Positions 25,332-34,049 of a stretch of 64,000 nt of DNA are shown here, one piece after another (the first letter of the stretch is position 1; each line of letters starts with the position of its first letter). Source of the stretch: Pseudomonas sp. GM41(2012). GTDB lineage: Bacteria > Pseudomonadota > Gammaproteobacteria > Pseudomonadales > Pseudomonadaceae. The position numbers and the translations under genes were made by a program. A model generated the notes under the pieces. The model saw nothing but the letters and a program-made list of their open reading frames with translations. It did not search any database and had not been told where the DNA came from. The stretch spans positions 124,001 through 188,000 of the forward strand of contig NZ_AKJN02000011.1 in the NCBI RefSeq assembly GCF_000282315.2. Reading direction: 5' to 3'.

Positions 25332-25658
25332 ATGTTCCTGGCCTTGTTGCTGTGCTACGGCGGTTTCACCGCGCTCTGTTTATCCATGGATCGGCATCAC
25401 GCCGAACTGCTGGGGCGCAAGCCCTCGGCCCGTCGCCGCCAAGGGATGAAACTCAGTGGCTGGCTGTTGCTGGCGTTATCGCTGTGGGCCGCAGTGTCGT
25501 CGACGGGTTGGGGGCTTGGATTGGTGGAGTGGTTTGCGGTGTTGATGCTCAGCGCTTTGCTGCTGGTGTTGTTGATGCCGTATCGCCCGCGCCTGGCCCT
25601 GGCGTTGGCCGGTTTGAGTCTGCTCGCCAGCCCCGTCGCCGTGTTTGCAAAGGGCTGA
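25332..25658 (+). CDS. DUF3325-type small membrane protein
   Basis: A 108-residue protein with three hydrophobic segments: an N-terminal MFLALLLCYGGFTALCLSMDRHHAELLG, a middle helix LSGWLLLALSLWAAVSSTGWGLG and a C-terminal YRPRLALALAGLSLL. It resembles DUF3325 proteins that accompany PepSY reductases. It begins on the base after the previous stop, so it is part of the same operon. The next gene starts 4 bp after this one ends. Function unknown. Confidence 0.75.
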   Translation: MFLALLLCYGGFTALCLSMDRHHAELLGRKPSARRRQGMKLSGWLLLALSLWAAVSSTGWGLGLVEWFAVLMLSALLLVLLMPYRPRLALALAGLSLLASPVAVFAKG

Positions 25659-25662
25659 CCTG

Positions 25663-26226
25663 ATGATCACCAGCCCCCCGGAGTCCCATGACGATGAACA
25701 TCGCGGTGCGCGTGCGCATTTCCTGCAGGTGTTCCTTTCCCAGCGTTCGCAAATGGAAGCGCTGGTGAGCCGTCGTGTCGGGTGTCGGGCAACGGCCGCG
25801 GATCTGGTGCAGGACTTGTTCCTGCGCTTCTGGCGTAGGCCGCTGGTGCAGGTCGAAGAGCTCAGCACCTACCTGTTGCGCTGCGCCGGCAACATCGCCA
25901 TCGACCATTTGCGCAGCGAAGGCACGCGGGTGCGGGTCAACGAGGGCTGGATGCCGGATCAACCGGACAGTCACGGCAGCGAACCGCAAGCGGCGCTGGA
26001 GGCAGGCAACGACTTGCGTCACGTCGAAGCGGCGTTGCGTGCGCTGCCCGAGCGCACGCGGCAGATCTTTTTGCTCAACCGTATTCACGGGCGCAAATAC
26101 GCCGAGATCGCCAAGGCCATGGGTTTGTCCCAAAGCGCGGTGGAAAAACATATGATGCGCGCCCTCGAGGCTTGCAAGGCCAGCCTGCGGGAACCCGAAC
26201 CGCGCACGCCAGGGAAAGCACTGTGA
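25663..26226 (+). CDS. FecI-like ECF sigma factor (second system)
   Basis: A 187-residue iron-starvation sigma factor: region 2 ATAADLVQDLFLRFWRRPL, region 4 RKYAEIAKAMGLSQSAVEKHMMRALEACK. It should drive the TonB receptor gene at 27464. The ATG at 25663 follows the DUF3325 gene by 4 bp; an in-frame start at 25645 overlaps it. Its stop overlaps the next start (GTGA). By arrangement it resembles the FiuI/FoxI group. Confidence 0.9.
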   Translation: MITSPPESHDDEHRGARAHFLQVFLSQRSQMEALVSRRVGCRATAADLVQDLFLRFWRRPLVQVEELSTYLLRCAGNIAIDHLRSEGTRVRVNEGWMPDQPDSHGSEPQAALEAGNDLRHVEAALRALPERTRQIFLLNRIHGRKYAEIAKAMGLSQSAVEKHMMRALEACKASLREPEPRTPGKAL

Positions 26227-27218
26227 ACAACACCGAACGCGTCATCCCGACGCCTGCTCAGGAACAGGCGGCCTTCGCCTGGCTGAGTCTGTTGCATGAC
26301 CAGCCCAGCAGCGGCGATCAGGCCACCTTCAGCCATTGGCTACAGGCCGACCCCGCCCATGCCGAGGCTTACGCCCAGGCGCAAGTGGTGTGGGAGTTGA
26401 CCGAAACACCGGCCCGAACATTGGCCGATGAAGACGCGTTGGCCTTGCAGGGTTACCTCAACGCGATGAATCGCTCGCGCCGTACCAGCGTTCGGCGTTG
26501 GTCCGGTGCGTTGGCGATGGCGATGGCGGCGTGCATGGTGCTGATGATCGGCGTCGGTGCTGGCTGGCAACCGTCGCGCTGGGTCGATGATCTGGGCGCG
26601 GACTATGTGTCGGCGCCGGGGGAAATTCGCACCGTCACGCTGGCGGATCAGTCACAAGTCACGCTTGATGCCGACAGCGCGATTGCGGTGGATTTCAGTC
26701 GTGGCGAGCGGCACGTTCAGCTGCGGCGCGGCGCCGGATTTTTCAGCGTGACCCACACCGGCGAGCCGTTTGTGGTGGACGCTGAAAAAGGTCAGGCGCG
26801 GGTGCTGGGGACTCAGTTCGAAGTGCGTCTCCAACCGCACGGCGCGCAGGTCACGGTGTTGTCCGGGCGAGTGGGTGTGACGGCGGACAAGCACGCCGAG
26901 CAACAAATTCTCATCGCTGGCCAGCAAGTGGCCTATGGCGAGGGGGCGGCGCAAAAACTCCATGCGGTCGACAGCGAAGCGCAATTGGCGTGGCGTCAGG
27001 GATGGCTCAATTACTACAAGGCGACACTCGCCGACGTGGTGCAAGACCTTGGGCGTTATTACCCGGGACGGATTGTGCTGCTCAACGATGAACTCGCGGC
27101 GCGGCGGGTCAGTGGCAGCTTTCCGAGCAAGGACCCGCAAGCGGTGTTGAGTTCGTTACAAGGGGTGTTGGGGTTTGAGCAGCACAAGGTGTTGGGGCAT
27201 CTGATTATTTTGCGTTGA
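26223..27218 (+). CDS. FecR-like sigma regulator (second system)
   Basis: A 331-residue regulator. The cytoplasmic N-terminus has AFAWLSLLHDQPSSGDQATFSHWLQ and PAHAEAYAQAQVVW. A single transmembrane helix (ALAMAMAACMVLMIGVGAGW, about 95-114) is followed by the periplasmic FecR domain (SAPGEIRTVTLADQSQVTLDADSAI) and a C-terminal STN-like part. The start is a GTG at 26223 that overlaps the sigma factor stop. It relays the receptor signal to the partner sigma factor. Confidence 0.9.
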   Translation: MNNTERVIPTPAQEQAAFAWLSLLHDQPSSGDQATFSHWLQADPAHAEAYAQAQVVWELTETPARTLADEDALALQGYLNAMNRSRRTSVRRWSGALAMAMAACMVLMIGVGAGWQPSRWVDDLGADYVSAPGEIRTVTLADQSQVTLDADSAIAVDFSRGERHVQLRRGAGFFSVTHTGEPFVVDAEKGQARVLGTQFEVRLQPHGAQVTVLSGRVGVTADKHAEQQILIAGQQVAYGEGAAQKLHAVDSEAQLAWRQGWLNYYKATLADVVQDLGRYYPGRIVLLNDELAARRVSGSFPSKDPQAVLSSLQGVLGFEQHKVLGHLIILR

Positions 27219-27229
27219 AGCATATGGCC

Positions 27230-27328
27230 TCATCGCGGGCAAGCCCGGCTCCCACAGGGATAGGTGTTGATCACAAAAATGTGGGTCAACTTCAATCCCT
27301 GTGGGAGCCGAGCTTGCTCGCGATGGCG
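27230..27328. repeat. REP doublet
   Basis: CATCGCGGGCAAGCCCGGCTC at 27231 and CTGTGGGAGCCGAGCTTGC at 27299 in inverted orientation, separated by about 45 bp. It lies between the sigma regulator and the receptor gene, so it may separate constitutive from induced transcripts. Confidence 0.85.
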
Positions 27329-27416
27329 GCAGATCAAACACCACATCTCCCAAGGCAAAAAAATAATTTCAACATTCTGGTGAGGTAAACCCCGACGCCA
27401 TCCGTGTAGTGACTGA

Positions 27417-27437
27417 AACTGCGAGTCATTCGCATTC
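27417..27437 (+). promoter_or_regulatory. Possible Fur-box or iron-responsive site before the receptor
   Basis: AACTGCGAGTCATTCGCATT has the GAxTCATTCxCATT character of Pseudomonas Fur sites. It lies ~27 bp before the receptor ATG. It overlaps where an ECF promoter would be expected, so binding is uncertain. Confidence 0.4.
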
Positions 27438-27463
27438 CGTGGGTTCTACACAGGTCATGAGCA

Positions 27464-29893
27464 ATGAAGTCCAGGGCAAAATCGGGATCGGTCAAACAGT
27501 GGTTGGGTACGTGTGCCTTGAGCTTTACGGCGTTGGCATTGCTGCCGTTGAGTATGGCGGTGGCGGCTGAGGCCGGCAGTGCCCGACAGAGTGCGCCGTT
27601 CAGCTTCGCAATGGCTGCCAAACCGCTGCCCCAGGCCTTGAGCGACTTCAGCCGGATCACCGGCATCAGCGTGGTCTACACCGATGAGGCGCCGTACGGC
27701 ATCAACGCTCCAGCGCTCAGCGGGCAGATGAGTGCCGAGCAGGCGATGCAGCGTTTGCTCAGCGGTTCGGGGTTCACCTTCCGTCGCACCGACGGCCACA
27801 CGTTGGTGCTGGAGCCGTTGCCTACCGATGGCGCCTTGAACCTGGGCGCGACCACCATCACCTCGGTGGCCGATCAATCCATGAGCTATCAGCCGCCGCC
27901 CACCAGTTCGGTGATGCGCTCTTCGGCCTTGATCCAGGAAATCCCCCAGACCGTCAACGTGGTTCCGGCGCAGGTCATTCGCGATCAGGCGCCGCGCAAT
28001 CTGGATGACGCGCTGGCCAACGTCAGCGGCATTACTCAAGGCAACACACTGGCGAGCACTCAGGATTCGGTGATGACTCGCGGTTTCGGCGACAACCGCA
28101 ACGGCTCGATCATGCGCGACGGCATGCCGATCGTGCAGGGCCGTGGCATGAATGCGACCGTGGACCGGGTCGAAGTGCTCAAGGGCCCGGCCTCGCTTCT
28201 TTATGGCATTCAAGACCCGGGCGGCGTGGTCAACATGGTCAGCAAGAAACCCGAGCTTGAGCAGTACAACGCGTTGACCCTGCGTGGCTCGACCTATGGC
28301 GACGGCAAAAACGGCAGCGGTGGCGGCCTCGACAGCACCGGCGCACTGGGTGATTCCGGGTTGGCCTATCGCATGGTCCTGGACCACGAAGACGAAGATT
28401 ACTGGCGCAACTTCGGTACTCACCGCGAGACATTGGTCGCACCGTCACTGGCCTGGTTCGGCGAAAGCACCAAGCTGCTGTTCTCCTACGAACACCGCGA
28501 GTTTCTGACCCCGTTCGACCGGGGCACGATCATCGACCCGCGTGACAACCATCCGCTGGACATCTCCCGCGAGCGTCGCCTCGACGAACCCTTCAACAAC
28601 ATGGAAGGCCGTTCGGACCTGTATCACTTCGAGGCCGATCACGAGCTCAACGACAACTGGAAAGCCCATTTCGGCTACAGCTGGAACCGCGAAACCTACG
28701 ACGCCAGCCAGGTGCGCATCACCGCCATCGACACCAAGAAGGGCACGTTGACCCGCAGCATGGACGGCACTCAGAACGCTATCAGCACCGACCGCTTCAC
28801 CACCGCCAGCCTTGAAGGCAATGTCCAGCTCGCGGGGATGAAACATGATCTGGTGTTCGGCGTCGATGATGAATACCGCAAGATCTACCGCGAAGACCTG
28901 ATCCGTCAGAAAAGCCTGAGCACCTTCAGTTACGTCAACCCGGTTTACGGCCGTGAAGTCGCCGGCACCACGGTCAGCCCGGCTGACAGTGCGCAGACCG
29001 ATGAACTGCGCAGCGATTCGGTGTTTTTGCAGGACTCGATTCACCTGACCGATCAATGGATTTTCGTCGCTGGCGCGCGCTTCCAGGAATACGACCAGTA
29101 CGCCGGCAAAGGCGTGCCGTTCCAGGCCAACACCGATAGTAACGGTCAGAAATGGGTGCCTCGCGCCGGTCTGGTGTATCGCTACACCGATGAACTGTCG
29201 TTCTACGGCAGCTACACCGAGTCGTTCAAACCCAACTCGACCATCGCACCGTTGAGCGGCAGCAGCACCGTGCTGGACGGCAGCATCGCGCCGGAAGAAG
29301 CCAAGTCCTGGGAAATCGGTGCCAAGCTCGACATGCCGGGCCGCGTCACCGGTAACGTCGCGCTGTTCGACATCAAGAAACGCAACGTGCTGGTGGCCAA
29401 TTCCGAAGGTCCGGTGACGATCTACAGCGCCGCCGGTGAAGTGCGTTCCCGTGGGCTGGAAGTGGACTTGAGCGGTCAGTTGAGTGATCGCTGGAGCATG
29501 ATCGGCAGCTATGCCTATACCGATGCCGAAGTCACGGAAGACCCAATCTACAAAGGCAAGAAATTGCAAAACGTCGCCAAGAACAGCGGTTCGCTGTCGG
29601 CGGTTTATGACTTTGGCACTATCGTCGGTGGCGATCAGCTGCGGGTCGGCGCGGGGGCGCGGTATGTCGGTGAGCGAGCGGGTAACGCGGTAAACGATTT
29701 CGACTTGCCGAGCTACACCGTGGCTGATGCGTTCGCCACCTACGACACCAAAGTCGAAGGGCAGAAGGTCAAGTTCCAGCTCAACGTGAAGAACCTGTTT
29801 GACCGCACCTACTACACCTCGGCGGCGAGCCGCTTCTTTGTGTCGATGGGGGATTCGCGGCAGATCTCCTTGTCCAGCACGTTGGAGTTCTGA
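27464..29893 (+). CDS. TonB-dependent siderophore receptor with STN domain (FiuA/FhuA-like)
   Basis: An 809-residue outer-membrane receptor. A signal peptide (ALSFTALALLPLSMAVAAEA) is followed by an STN domain (PLPQALSDFSRITGISVVY), a plug (SVMTRGFGDNRNGSIMRDG, VEVLKGPASLLYGIQDPGGVVN) and a barrel ending in LEF. The DNRNGSIMRDGMPIVQGRG stretch recalls hydroxamate (ferrichrome-type) receptors such as P. aeruginosa FiuA; that is a recollection, and the ligand is not proven. It is served by the sigma/anti-sigma pair just upstream. Confidence 0.9.
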   Translation: MKSRAKSGSVKQWLGTCALSFTALALLPLSMAVAAEAGSARQSAPFSFAMAAKPLPQALSDFSRITGISVVYTDEAPYGINAPALSGQMSAEQAMQRLLSGSGFTFRRTDGHTLVLEPLPTDGALNLGATTITSVADQSMSYQPPPTSSVMRSSALIQEIPQTVNVVPAQVIRDQAPRNLDDALANVSGITQGNTLASTQDSVMTRGFGDNRNGSIMRDGMPIVQGRGMNATVDRVEVLKGPASLLYGIQDPGGVVNMVSKKPELEQYNALTLRGSTYGDGKNGSGGGLDSTGALGDSGLAYRMVLDHEDEDYWRNFGTHRETLVAPSLAWFGESTKLLFSYEHREFLTPFDRGTIIDPRDNHPLDISRERRLDEPFNNMEGRSDLYHFEADHELNDNWKAHFGYSWNRETYDASQVRITAIDTKKGTLTRSMDGTQNAISTDRFTTASLEGNVQLAGMKHDLVFGVDDEYRKIYREDLIRQKSLSTFSYVNPVYGREVAGTTVSPADSAQTDELRSDSVFLQDSIHLTDQWIFVAGARFQEYDQYAGKGVPFQANTDSNGQKWVPRAGLVYRYTDELSFYGSYTESFKPNSTIAPLSGSSTVLDGSIAPEEAKSWEIGAKLDMPGRVTGNVALFDIKKRNVLVANSEGPVTIYSAAGEVRSRGLEVDLSGQLSDRWSMIGSYAYTDAEVTEDPIYKGKKLQNVAKNSGSLSAVYDFGTIVGGDQLRVGAGARYVGERAGNAVNDFDLPSYTVADAFATYDTKVEGQKVKFQLNVKNLFDRTYYTSAASRFFVSMGDSRQISLSSTLEF

Positions 29894-29912
29894 TCGGAAA
29901 CCGCGTCATCGT

Positions 29913-29987
29913 TCATCGCGAGCAAGCTCAGCTCCTACAGGGGTAGATGTGATCCCTGTAGGAGCCGAGCTTGCTCGCGATGGCGGT
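29913..29987. repeat. REP doublet
   Basis: TCATCGCGAGCAAGCTCAGC with its inverted partner CTGTAGGAGCCGAGCTTGC across a short loop. It lies between the convergent receptor and AraC genes and probably takes part in terminating both. Confidence 0.88.
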
Positions 29988-30013
29988 ATCCCAGGCACCG
30001 ATAACCTTCGGGC

Positions 30014-30889
30014 CTACCGCAAGAACGCCTGCCGATACTCACCAGGCGTTCCCCCCAATGCCTGTCGAAACCGATTGGTGAAATGACTCGCACTGGCAAA
30101 CCCACACGCCAACGCAATATCCCCCAACGGCTGCGACGTTGTACGCAACAACTCCCGCGCCCGGCTCAGTCGCCGCGCCAACACATACTGATGCGGCGGC
30201 AAGCCAAAGCTCTCGCGAAACATCCGCGCAAAATGGTATTCGGATAACGCACACAACGCCGCCAACTGCCCCAGGCTAATCGCCTCGGCCAATTGGTTGT
30301 CGATGAACTCCACCAACTGCCGCCGCTGATGCGCTGCCAATCCGCCTTTCAGCCGCAAGCCTTCACGCATTCCAACCTGGCCCAGCAGCACGTGGCTGAG
30401 CATTTCATGGGCCAGGCTGCTGGTGAGCACGCGTTCGCCGGGCTCGTCCCAGTTGAGTGTGAGCATTTGCCGAAAGCGCCGGGCTTGCACCGGGTCGTCG
30501 AGAAAGGTGGCTTCGCGCAGCTGCAGCTCGCGAGGTTCGCGGTCCAGCAACGTAACGCAGCCGAGGGCGAATTGTTCGGGGCTGAAATACACGTGGGCCA
30601 GGCGTATGTCGCCGTTGATCACCCAACCCGATTGATGCTCGGCCGGCAGGATGCACAGCTTGTCCGGGCCGCCCTTGGTGCCGGGCTGGTCGCGACGAAA
30701 GGTGCCGGTGCCGCCGGCGATGTAACAGGACAGGGTGTGATGACTCGGCGCTTCGTAATCCTGGGCGTCGTGATGGTTGCTCCACAAGGCTGCAGCCATG
30801 CCGTCACCGAGCTCGGCGCTGTGCTCGAGACGAGCATTGGGCGAGCGGTTGAGGGCTTGAAAGACTTGCAGGGTTTCCAGTGCAGGCAT
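30014..30889 (-). CDS. AraC-family transcriptional regulator
   Basis: A 291-residue regulator. The N-terminal cupin-like effector domain (about residues 30-160) is followed by two C-terminal HTH motifs: ISLGQLAALCALSEYHFARMFRESFG and LGDIALACGFASASHFTNRFRQALGGTPGEYR. It is divergent from an EamA exporter gene with a 138-bp gap and may control it. The effector is unknown. Confidence 0.9.
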   Translation of the reverse strand: MPALETLQVFQALNRSPNARLEHSAELGDGMAAALWSNHHDAQDYEAPSHHTLSCYIAGGTGTFRRDQPGTKGGPDKLCILPAEHQSGWVINGDIRLAHVYFSPEQFALGCVTLLDREPRELQLREATFLDDPVQARRFRQMLTLNWDEPGERVLTSSLAHEMLSHVLLGQVGMREGLRLKGGLAAHQRRQLVEFIDNQLAEAISLGQLAALCALSEYHFARMFRESFGLPPHQYVLARRLSRARELLRTTSQPLGDIALACGFASASHFTNRFRQALGGTPGEYRQAFLR

Positions 30890-31027
30890 GATGGCTTCTC
30901 TCCGACGCCTTGCATCCTACTCCGTAGCCGTTCGGCTGCCAGCCTGTGGCCCGACAAAAGCGCAAGTTTATGCAAGTGCGAAAGGCCTTGGCGCAGGACA
31001 CTGAAGGCCTATTCAGGAGTCTTTGCC

Positions 31028-31930
31028 ATGAACCTTTCGTTGTATTTGCTGACCGTGCTGATCTGGGGCACCACCTGGATTGCCTTGAAATGGCAATTGG
31101 GCGTGGTAGCGATTCCGGTGTCGATCGTCTATCGCTTCGGCCTCGCAGCGTTGGTGTTGTTCGTGATGCTGCTGCTGAGTCGCCGTCTGCAAGTGATGAA
31201 CCGTCGCGGGCATCTGATCTGTCTGGCGCAGGGGTTGTGTCTGTTCTGCATCAATTTCATGTGTTTTCTGACGGCCAGCCAGTGGATACCCAGCGGTCTG
31301 GTCGCGGTGGTGTTTTCCACCGCCACGTTGTGGAACGCACTCAATGCACGCGTGTTCTTCGGCCAGAAAGTCGCGCGCAATGTGCTGATGGGCGGTGCGC
31401 TGGGGCTGCTTGGGCTTGGCCTGTTGTTCTGGCCTGAGGTGGCGGGCCACACCGCGAGCCCGCAAACCTTGCTCGGGTTGGGCCTGGCATTGCTCGGGAC
31501 CCTTTGCTTCTCGGCGGGCAACATGCTGTCGAGCCTGCAACAGAAAGCCGGGCTCAAACCGCTGACCACCAATGCCTGGGGCATGGCCTATGGCGCGGCC
31601 ATGCTGTCGGTGTGGTGCCTGGTCAAAGGCATTCCGTTCGACATGGAATGGAATGCGCGCTACATCGGCTCGCTGCTGTACCTGGTGATTCCGGGTTCGG
31701 TGATCGGTTTCACGGCCTACCTGACGTTGGTCGGGCGGATGGGGCCGGAACGCGCAGCCTATTGCACCGTACTGTTCCCCGTCGTGGCGCTGAACGTGTC
31801 GGCGTTTGCCGAAGGCTATCAATGGACCGCGCCCGCCTTGGTGGGTTTGGTACTGGTGATGCTGGGCAATGTGCTGGTGTTTCGTAAGCCCAGGGCGCCG
31901 AGTATGCAAGGGAACGGCAAACTGGCGTGA
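31028..31930 (+). CDS. EamA/DMT-family transporter
   Basis: A 300-residue inner-membrane permease with ten predicted helices in two EamA repeats. It begins LYLLTVLIWGTTWIALKWQLG, and the second repeat begins near LLGLGLALLGTLCFSAGNMLS. Such proteins export amino acids or metabolites; the substrate is not readable. The ATG at 31028 follows AGGAGTCTTTGCC; the longer frame from 30293 is the antisense shadow of the AraC gene. Confidence 0.88.
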   Translation: MNLSLYLLTVLIWGTTWIALKWQLGVVAIPVSIVYRFGLAALVLFVMLLLSRRLQVMNRRGHLICLAQGLCLFCINFMCFLTASQWIPSGLVAVVFSTATLWNALNARVFFGQKVARNVLMGGALGLLGLGLLFWPEVAGHTASPQTLLGLGLALLGTLCFSAGNMLSSLQQKAGLKPLTTNAWGMAYGAAMLSVWCLVKGIPFDMEWNARYIGSLLYLVIPGSVIGFTAYLTLVGRMGPERAAYCTVLFPVVALNVSAFAEGYQWTAPALVGLVLVMLGNVLVFRKPRAPSMQGNGKLA

Positions 31931-31957
31931 AGGTTTGGTTAATCGAGCGCTGAAACT

Positions 31958-32467
31958 TCAGCGTTCGATGTTGAGTGCGATGTAAATCAGCAGTGGAAAC
32001 ATGAAGTCCACGATGTGCCGAGCCCAATCCTTGGCATTCCAGGTTGCAGATTCATCCATGTTGAACCATTCGGTACCGATCACTTGCAGGCAAATGTAGT
32101 AGACAAAAAGGCCAATCAATAATCCGACGATCGCAAACTTCTTCGCTTCGTGAAAAACGTCTGCAGGCGTATTGATGTTTCGATAAAGATGGTAAGTGCC
32201 CAGCAAGCAGAACGCTGTGTAAACAACTTCTAGAGTGATGATGAACCAATAAATACGGTGATGGAGCATCGGCGAAGTGATTGCTCTGTAGCTCAGGTTC
32301 AGGTTTTCTCGGGTGGTGTCCATGCTGAGAATGTGGCCGACGTATTCGTAATTGGACGGGTAGTCGGTAACGTTGCTGAATATCACCATCAAGCCAAAGA
32401 AGCTTATATAGGCCATCAGTATTACTTTGCTGTATCTAATCAGTTTGTCGGTCGTAAGGTGGTTCAA
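31958..32467 (-). CDS. DUF2165-type membrane protein
   Basis: A 169-residue protein with four transmembrane helices (about residues 11-31, 73-93, 108-128 and 145-163). The YYICLQVIGTEWFNMD...WN segment fits DUF2165 as I remember it. Function unknown. Codon use is clearly more AT-rich than in neighbouring genes. It has no partner gene and is convergent with the EamA gene. Confidence 0.75.
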   Translation of the reverse strand: MNHLTTDKLIRYSKVILMAYISFFGLMVIFSNVTDYPSNYEYVGHILSMDTTRENLNLSYRAITSPMLHHRIYWFIITLEVVYTAFCLLGTYHLYRNINTPADVFHEAKKFAIVGLLIGLFVYYICLQVIGTEWFNMDESATWNAKDWARHIVDFMFPLLIYIALNIER

Positions 32468-32607
32468 TGTAGTTACTCTCCATAACTGAGGTCCGTAAGT
32501 TGGACTCAGTAATGGGGAGTCTATAGTGAGTATCTTTTTTTTAGCCGTTAACTGAATTGCAAGGTGTGTAGGTCACGGGCAGGCGCTTAAACACCTGCCC
32601 GTTTTAG

Positions 32608-33582
32608 TTAGCCTTTCCAGACGTGTGGGTTCACCAGATCTTGTGGTCGCTCACCCAGCAAAGCGCTGCGCAGGTTGGCCAGGGCACGGTTGGCCATGGC
32701 TTCGCGGGTTTCATGAGTCGCCGAGCCGATGTGCGGCAATGTCACCGCGTTTTTCAGTTGGAACAGGGGGGACTCGGCCAGCGGTTCTTTCTCGTAAACG
32801 TCCAGCCCTGCACCTCGAATCCGGTTGTTTTGCAGGGCTTCGATCAAGGCGGGTTCGTCCACCACCGGGCCGCGGGAAATGTTCACCAGAATCGCGCTCG
32901 GTTTCATCAATGCCAGTTCACGATGGCTGATCAGGTGTCTGGTTTTTTCGCTGAGCGGCACCACCAGGCAGACGAAATCGGCTTCGGCCAGCAGTTGATC
33001 AAGGCTGCGCAACTGCGCGCCGAGTTCTTGCTCCAGCTCGGTCTTGCGGCTGTTGCCGCTGTAGAGGATCGGCATGTTGAAGCCCAGCCGTCCGCGACGG
33101 GCGATGGCCGCACCGATGTTGCCCATGCCGACGATGCCCAGGGTTTTGCCGTGTACGTCGCAGCCGAACAACGGCGCACCCACGGTGGCTTGCCATTGGC
33201 CAGCCTTGGTCCAGGCGTCCAGTTCGGCGACGCGGCGGGCACTGCTCATCAGCAGGGCGAAGGCCAGGTCGGCGGTGCTTTCGGTGAGGACGTCGGGGGT
33301 GTTGGTGAGCATGATCCCGCGTTCGTTGAAGTAGGCGAGATCGTAGTTGTCGTAGCCGACCGAGACGCTGGAGACGACTTCCAGTTTGGCGGCGTTTTCC
33401 AACTGTGCGCGACCGAGTTTGCGACCGACGCCGATCAGGCCGTGGGCGTGGGGCAGGGCTTCGTTGAATTGGGCGTTGATGTCGCCGTTTTTCGGGTTTG
33501 GCACTATGACGTCGAAGTCTTGCTGCAGGCGTTCGACCATTTCGGGGGTGACGCGGCTGAAGGCGAGGACGGTCTTTTTCAT
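32608..33582 (-). CDS. ghrB: GhrB-type 2-hydroxyacid dehydrogenase (glyoxylate/hydroxypyruvate/2-ketogluconate reductase)
   Basis: A 324-residue NAD(P)H-dependent D-2-hydroxyacid dehydrogenase. The Rossmann motif is GIVGMGNIGAAIARRG (about residues 149-164). Catalytic Arg, Glu and His lie in NISRGPVVDE, GLDVYEKEP and LPHIGSATHETR. The length equals E. coli GhrB. The ATG at 33582 matches the family start KKTVLAFSR; no clear Shine-Dalgarno is seen and an upstream start at 33627 cannot be excluded. Substrate preference among glyoxylate, hydroxypyruvate and 2-ketogluconate is open. Confidence 0.87.
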   Translation of the reverse strand: MKKTVLAFSRVTPEMVERLQQDFDVIVPNPKNGDINAQFNEALPHAHGLIGVGRKLGRAQLENAAKLEVVSSVSVGYDNYDLAYFNERGIMLTNTPDVLTESTADLAFALLMSSARRVAELDAWTKAGQWQATVGAPLFGCDVHGKTLGIVGMGNIGAAIARRGRLGFNMPILYSGNSRKTELEQELGAQLRSLDQLLAEADFVCLVVPLSEKTRHLISHRELALMKPSAILVNISRGPVVDEPALIEALQNNRIRGAGLDVYEKEPLAESPLFQLKNAVTLPHIGSATHETREAMANRALANLRSALLGERPQDLVNPHVWKG

Positions 33583-34049
33583 GGGAGGAGGGCTCTCGGC
33601 GCAGGTGAATGCCAAGCACGCTAACATTCTTCTTTGGATTTGGGGGAGGCTGTTGGGCTCTTTTGTCCGTGGCGGCCTTTGGGCCGACCATGTTGCTGTT
33701 GGTGGTGTACATATCCGTTTCTGCGGTAACGGCGGCTTGGGGTTTCGCCCTTACGGCGACTCACTTTTTTTACAAGCGCCTAAAAAAAGTAAGCAAAAAA
33801 ACGCTCGCCCCAAGCGTCCGGCCCCTCGCTTAGGCTCGGCGTTCCTTCGTTCCGGCGTCCATCTGGGGGCATCGCCTCCGGTCGGCTTCGCTTCGACCTC
33901 CTCTCGATGTGTTCGACTGCGTCGAACGGCGCTACGCGCCTGCCCCCCAGATGAACACCTCCACTCAGCCTCCCGACGGGGCGGGTGGATCAAGATCAAG
34001 AGCTGCAGGCGAGCTAACGCTCGGCCTGTTGAGTGGTGAGGGGCGGAAG
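33583..34049. other. Non-coding stretch with structured DNA element
   Basis: No credible gene is seen. The stretch holds a perfect inverted repeat ACTTTTTTTA / TAAAAAAAGT (33763-33790) and a cloverleaf-like fold at 33860-33953. Short open frames here are rich in Arg/Ser/Pro and look non-coding. I have the impression this sequence type recurs in fluorescent pseudomonads; this needs a search. Confidence 0.6.
33860..33953. repeat. Cloverleaf-like inverted-repeat element
   Basis: The closing stem CATCTGGGGGCA (33860-33871) pairs with TGCCCCCCAGATG (33941-33953) with one bulged C. Inside are three hairpins: GGTCG/CGACC (33880-33898), GTTCGAC/GTCGAAC with a 3-nt loop (33911-33927) and GGCGC/GCGCC with a 3-nt loop (33928-33940). 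All pairings are visible directly in the sequence. Confidence 0.7.
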
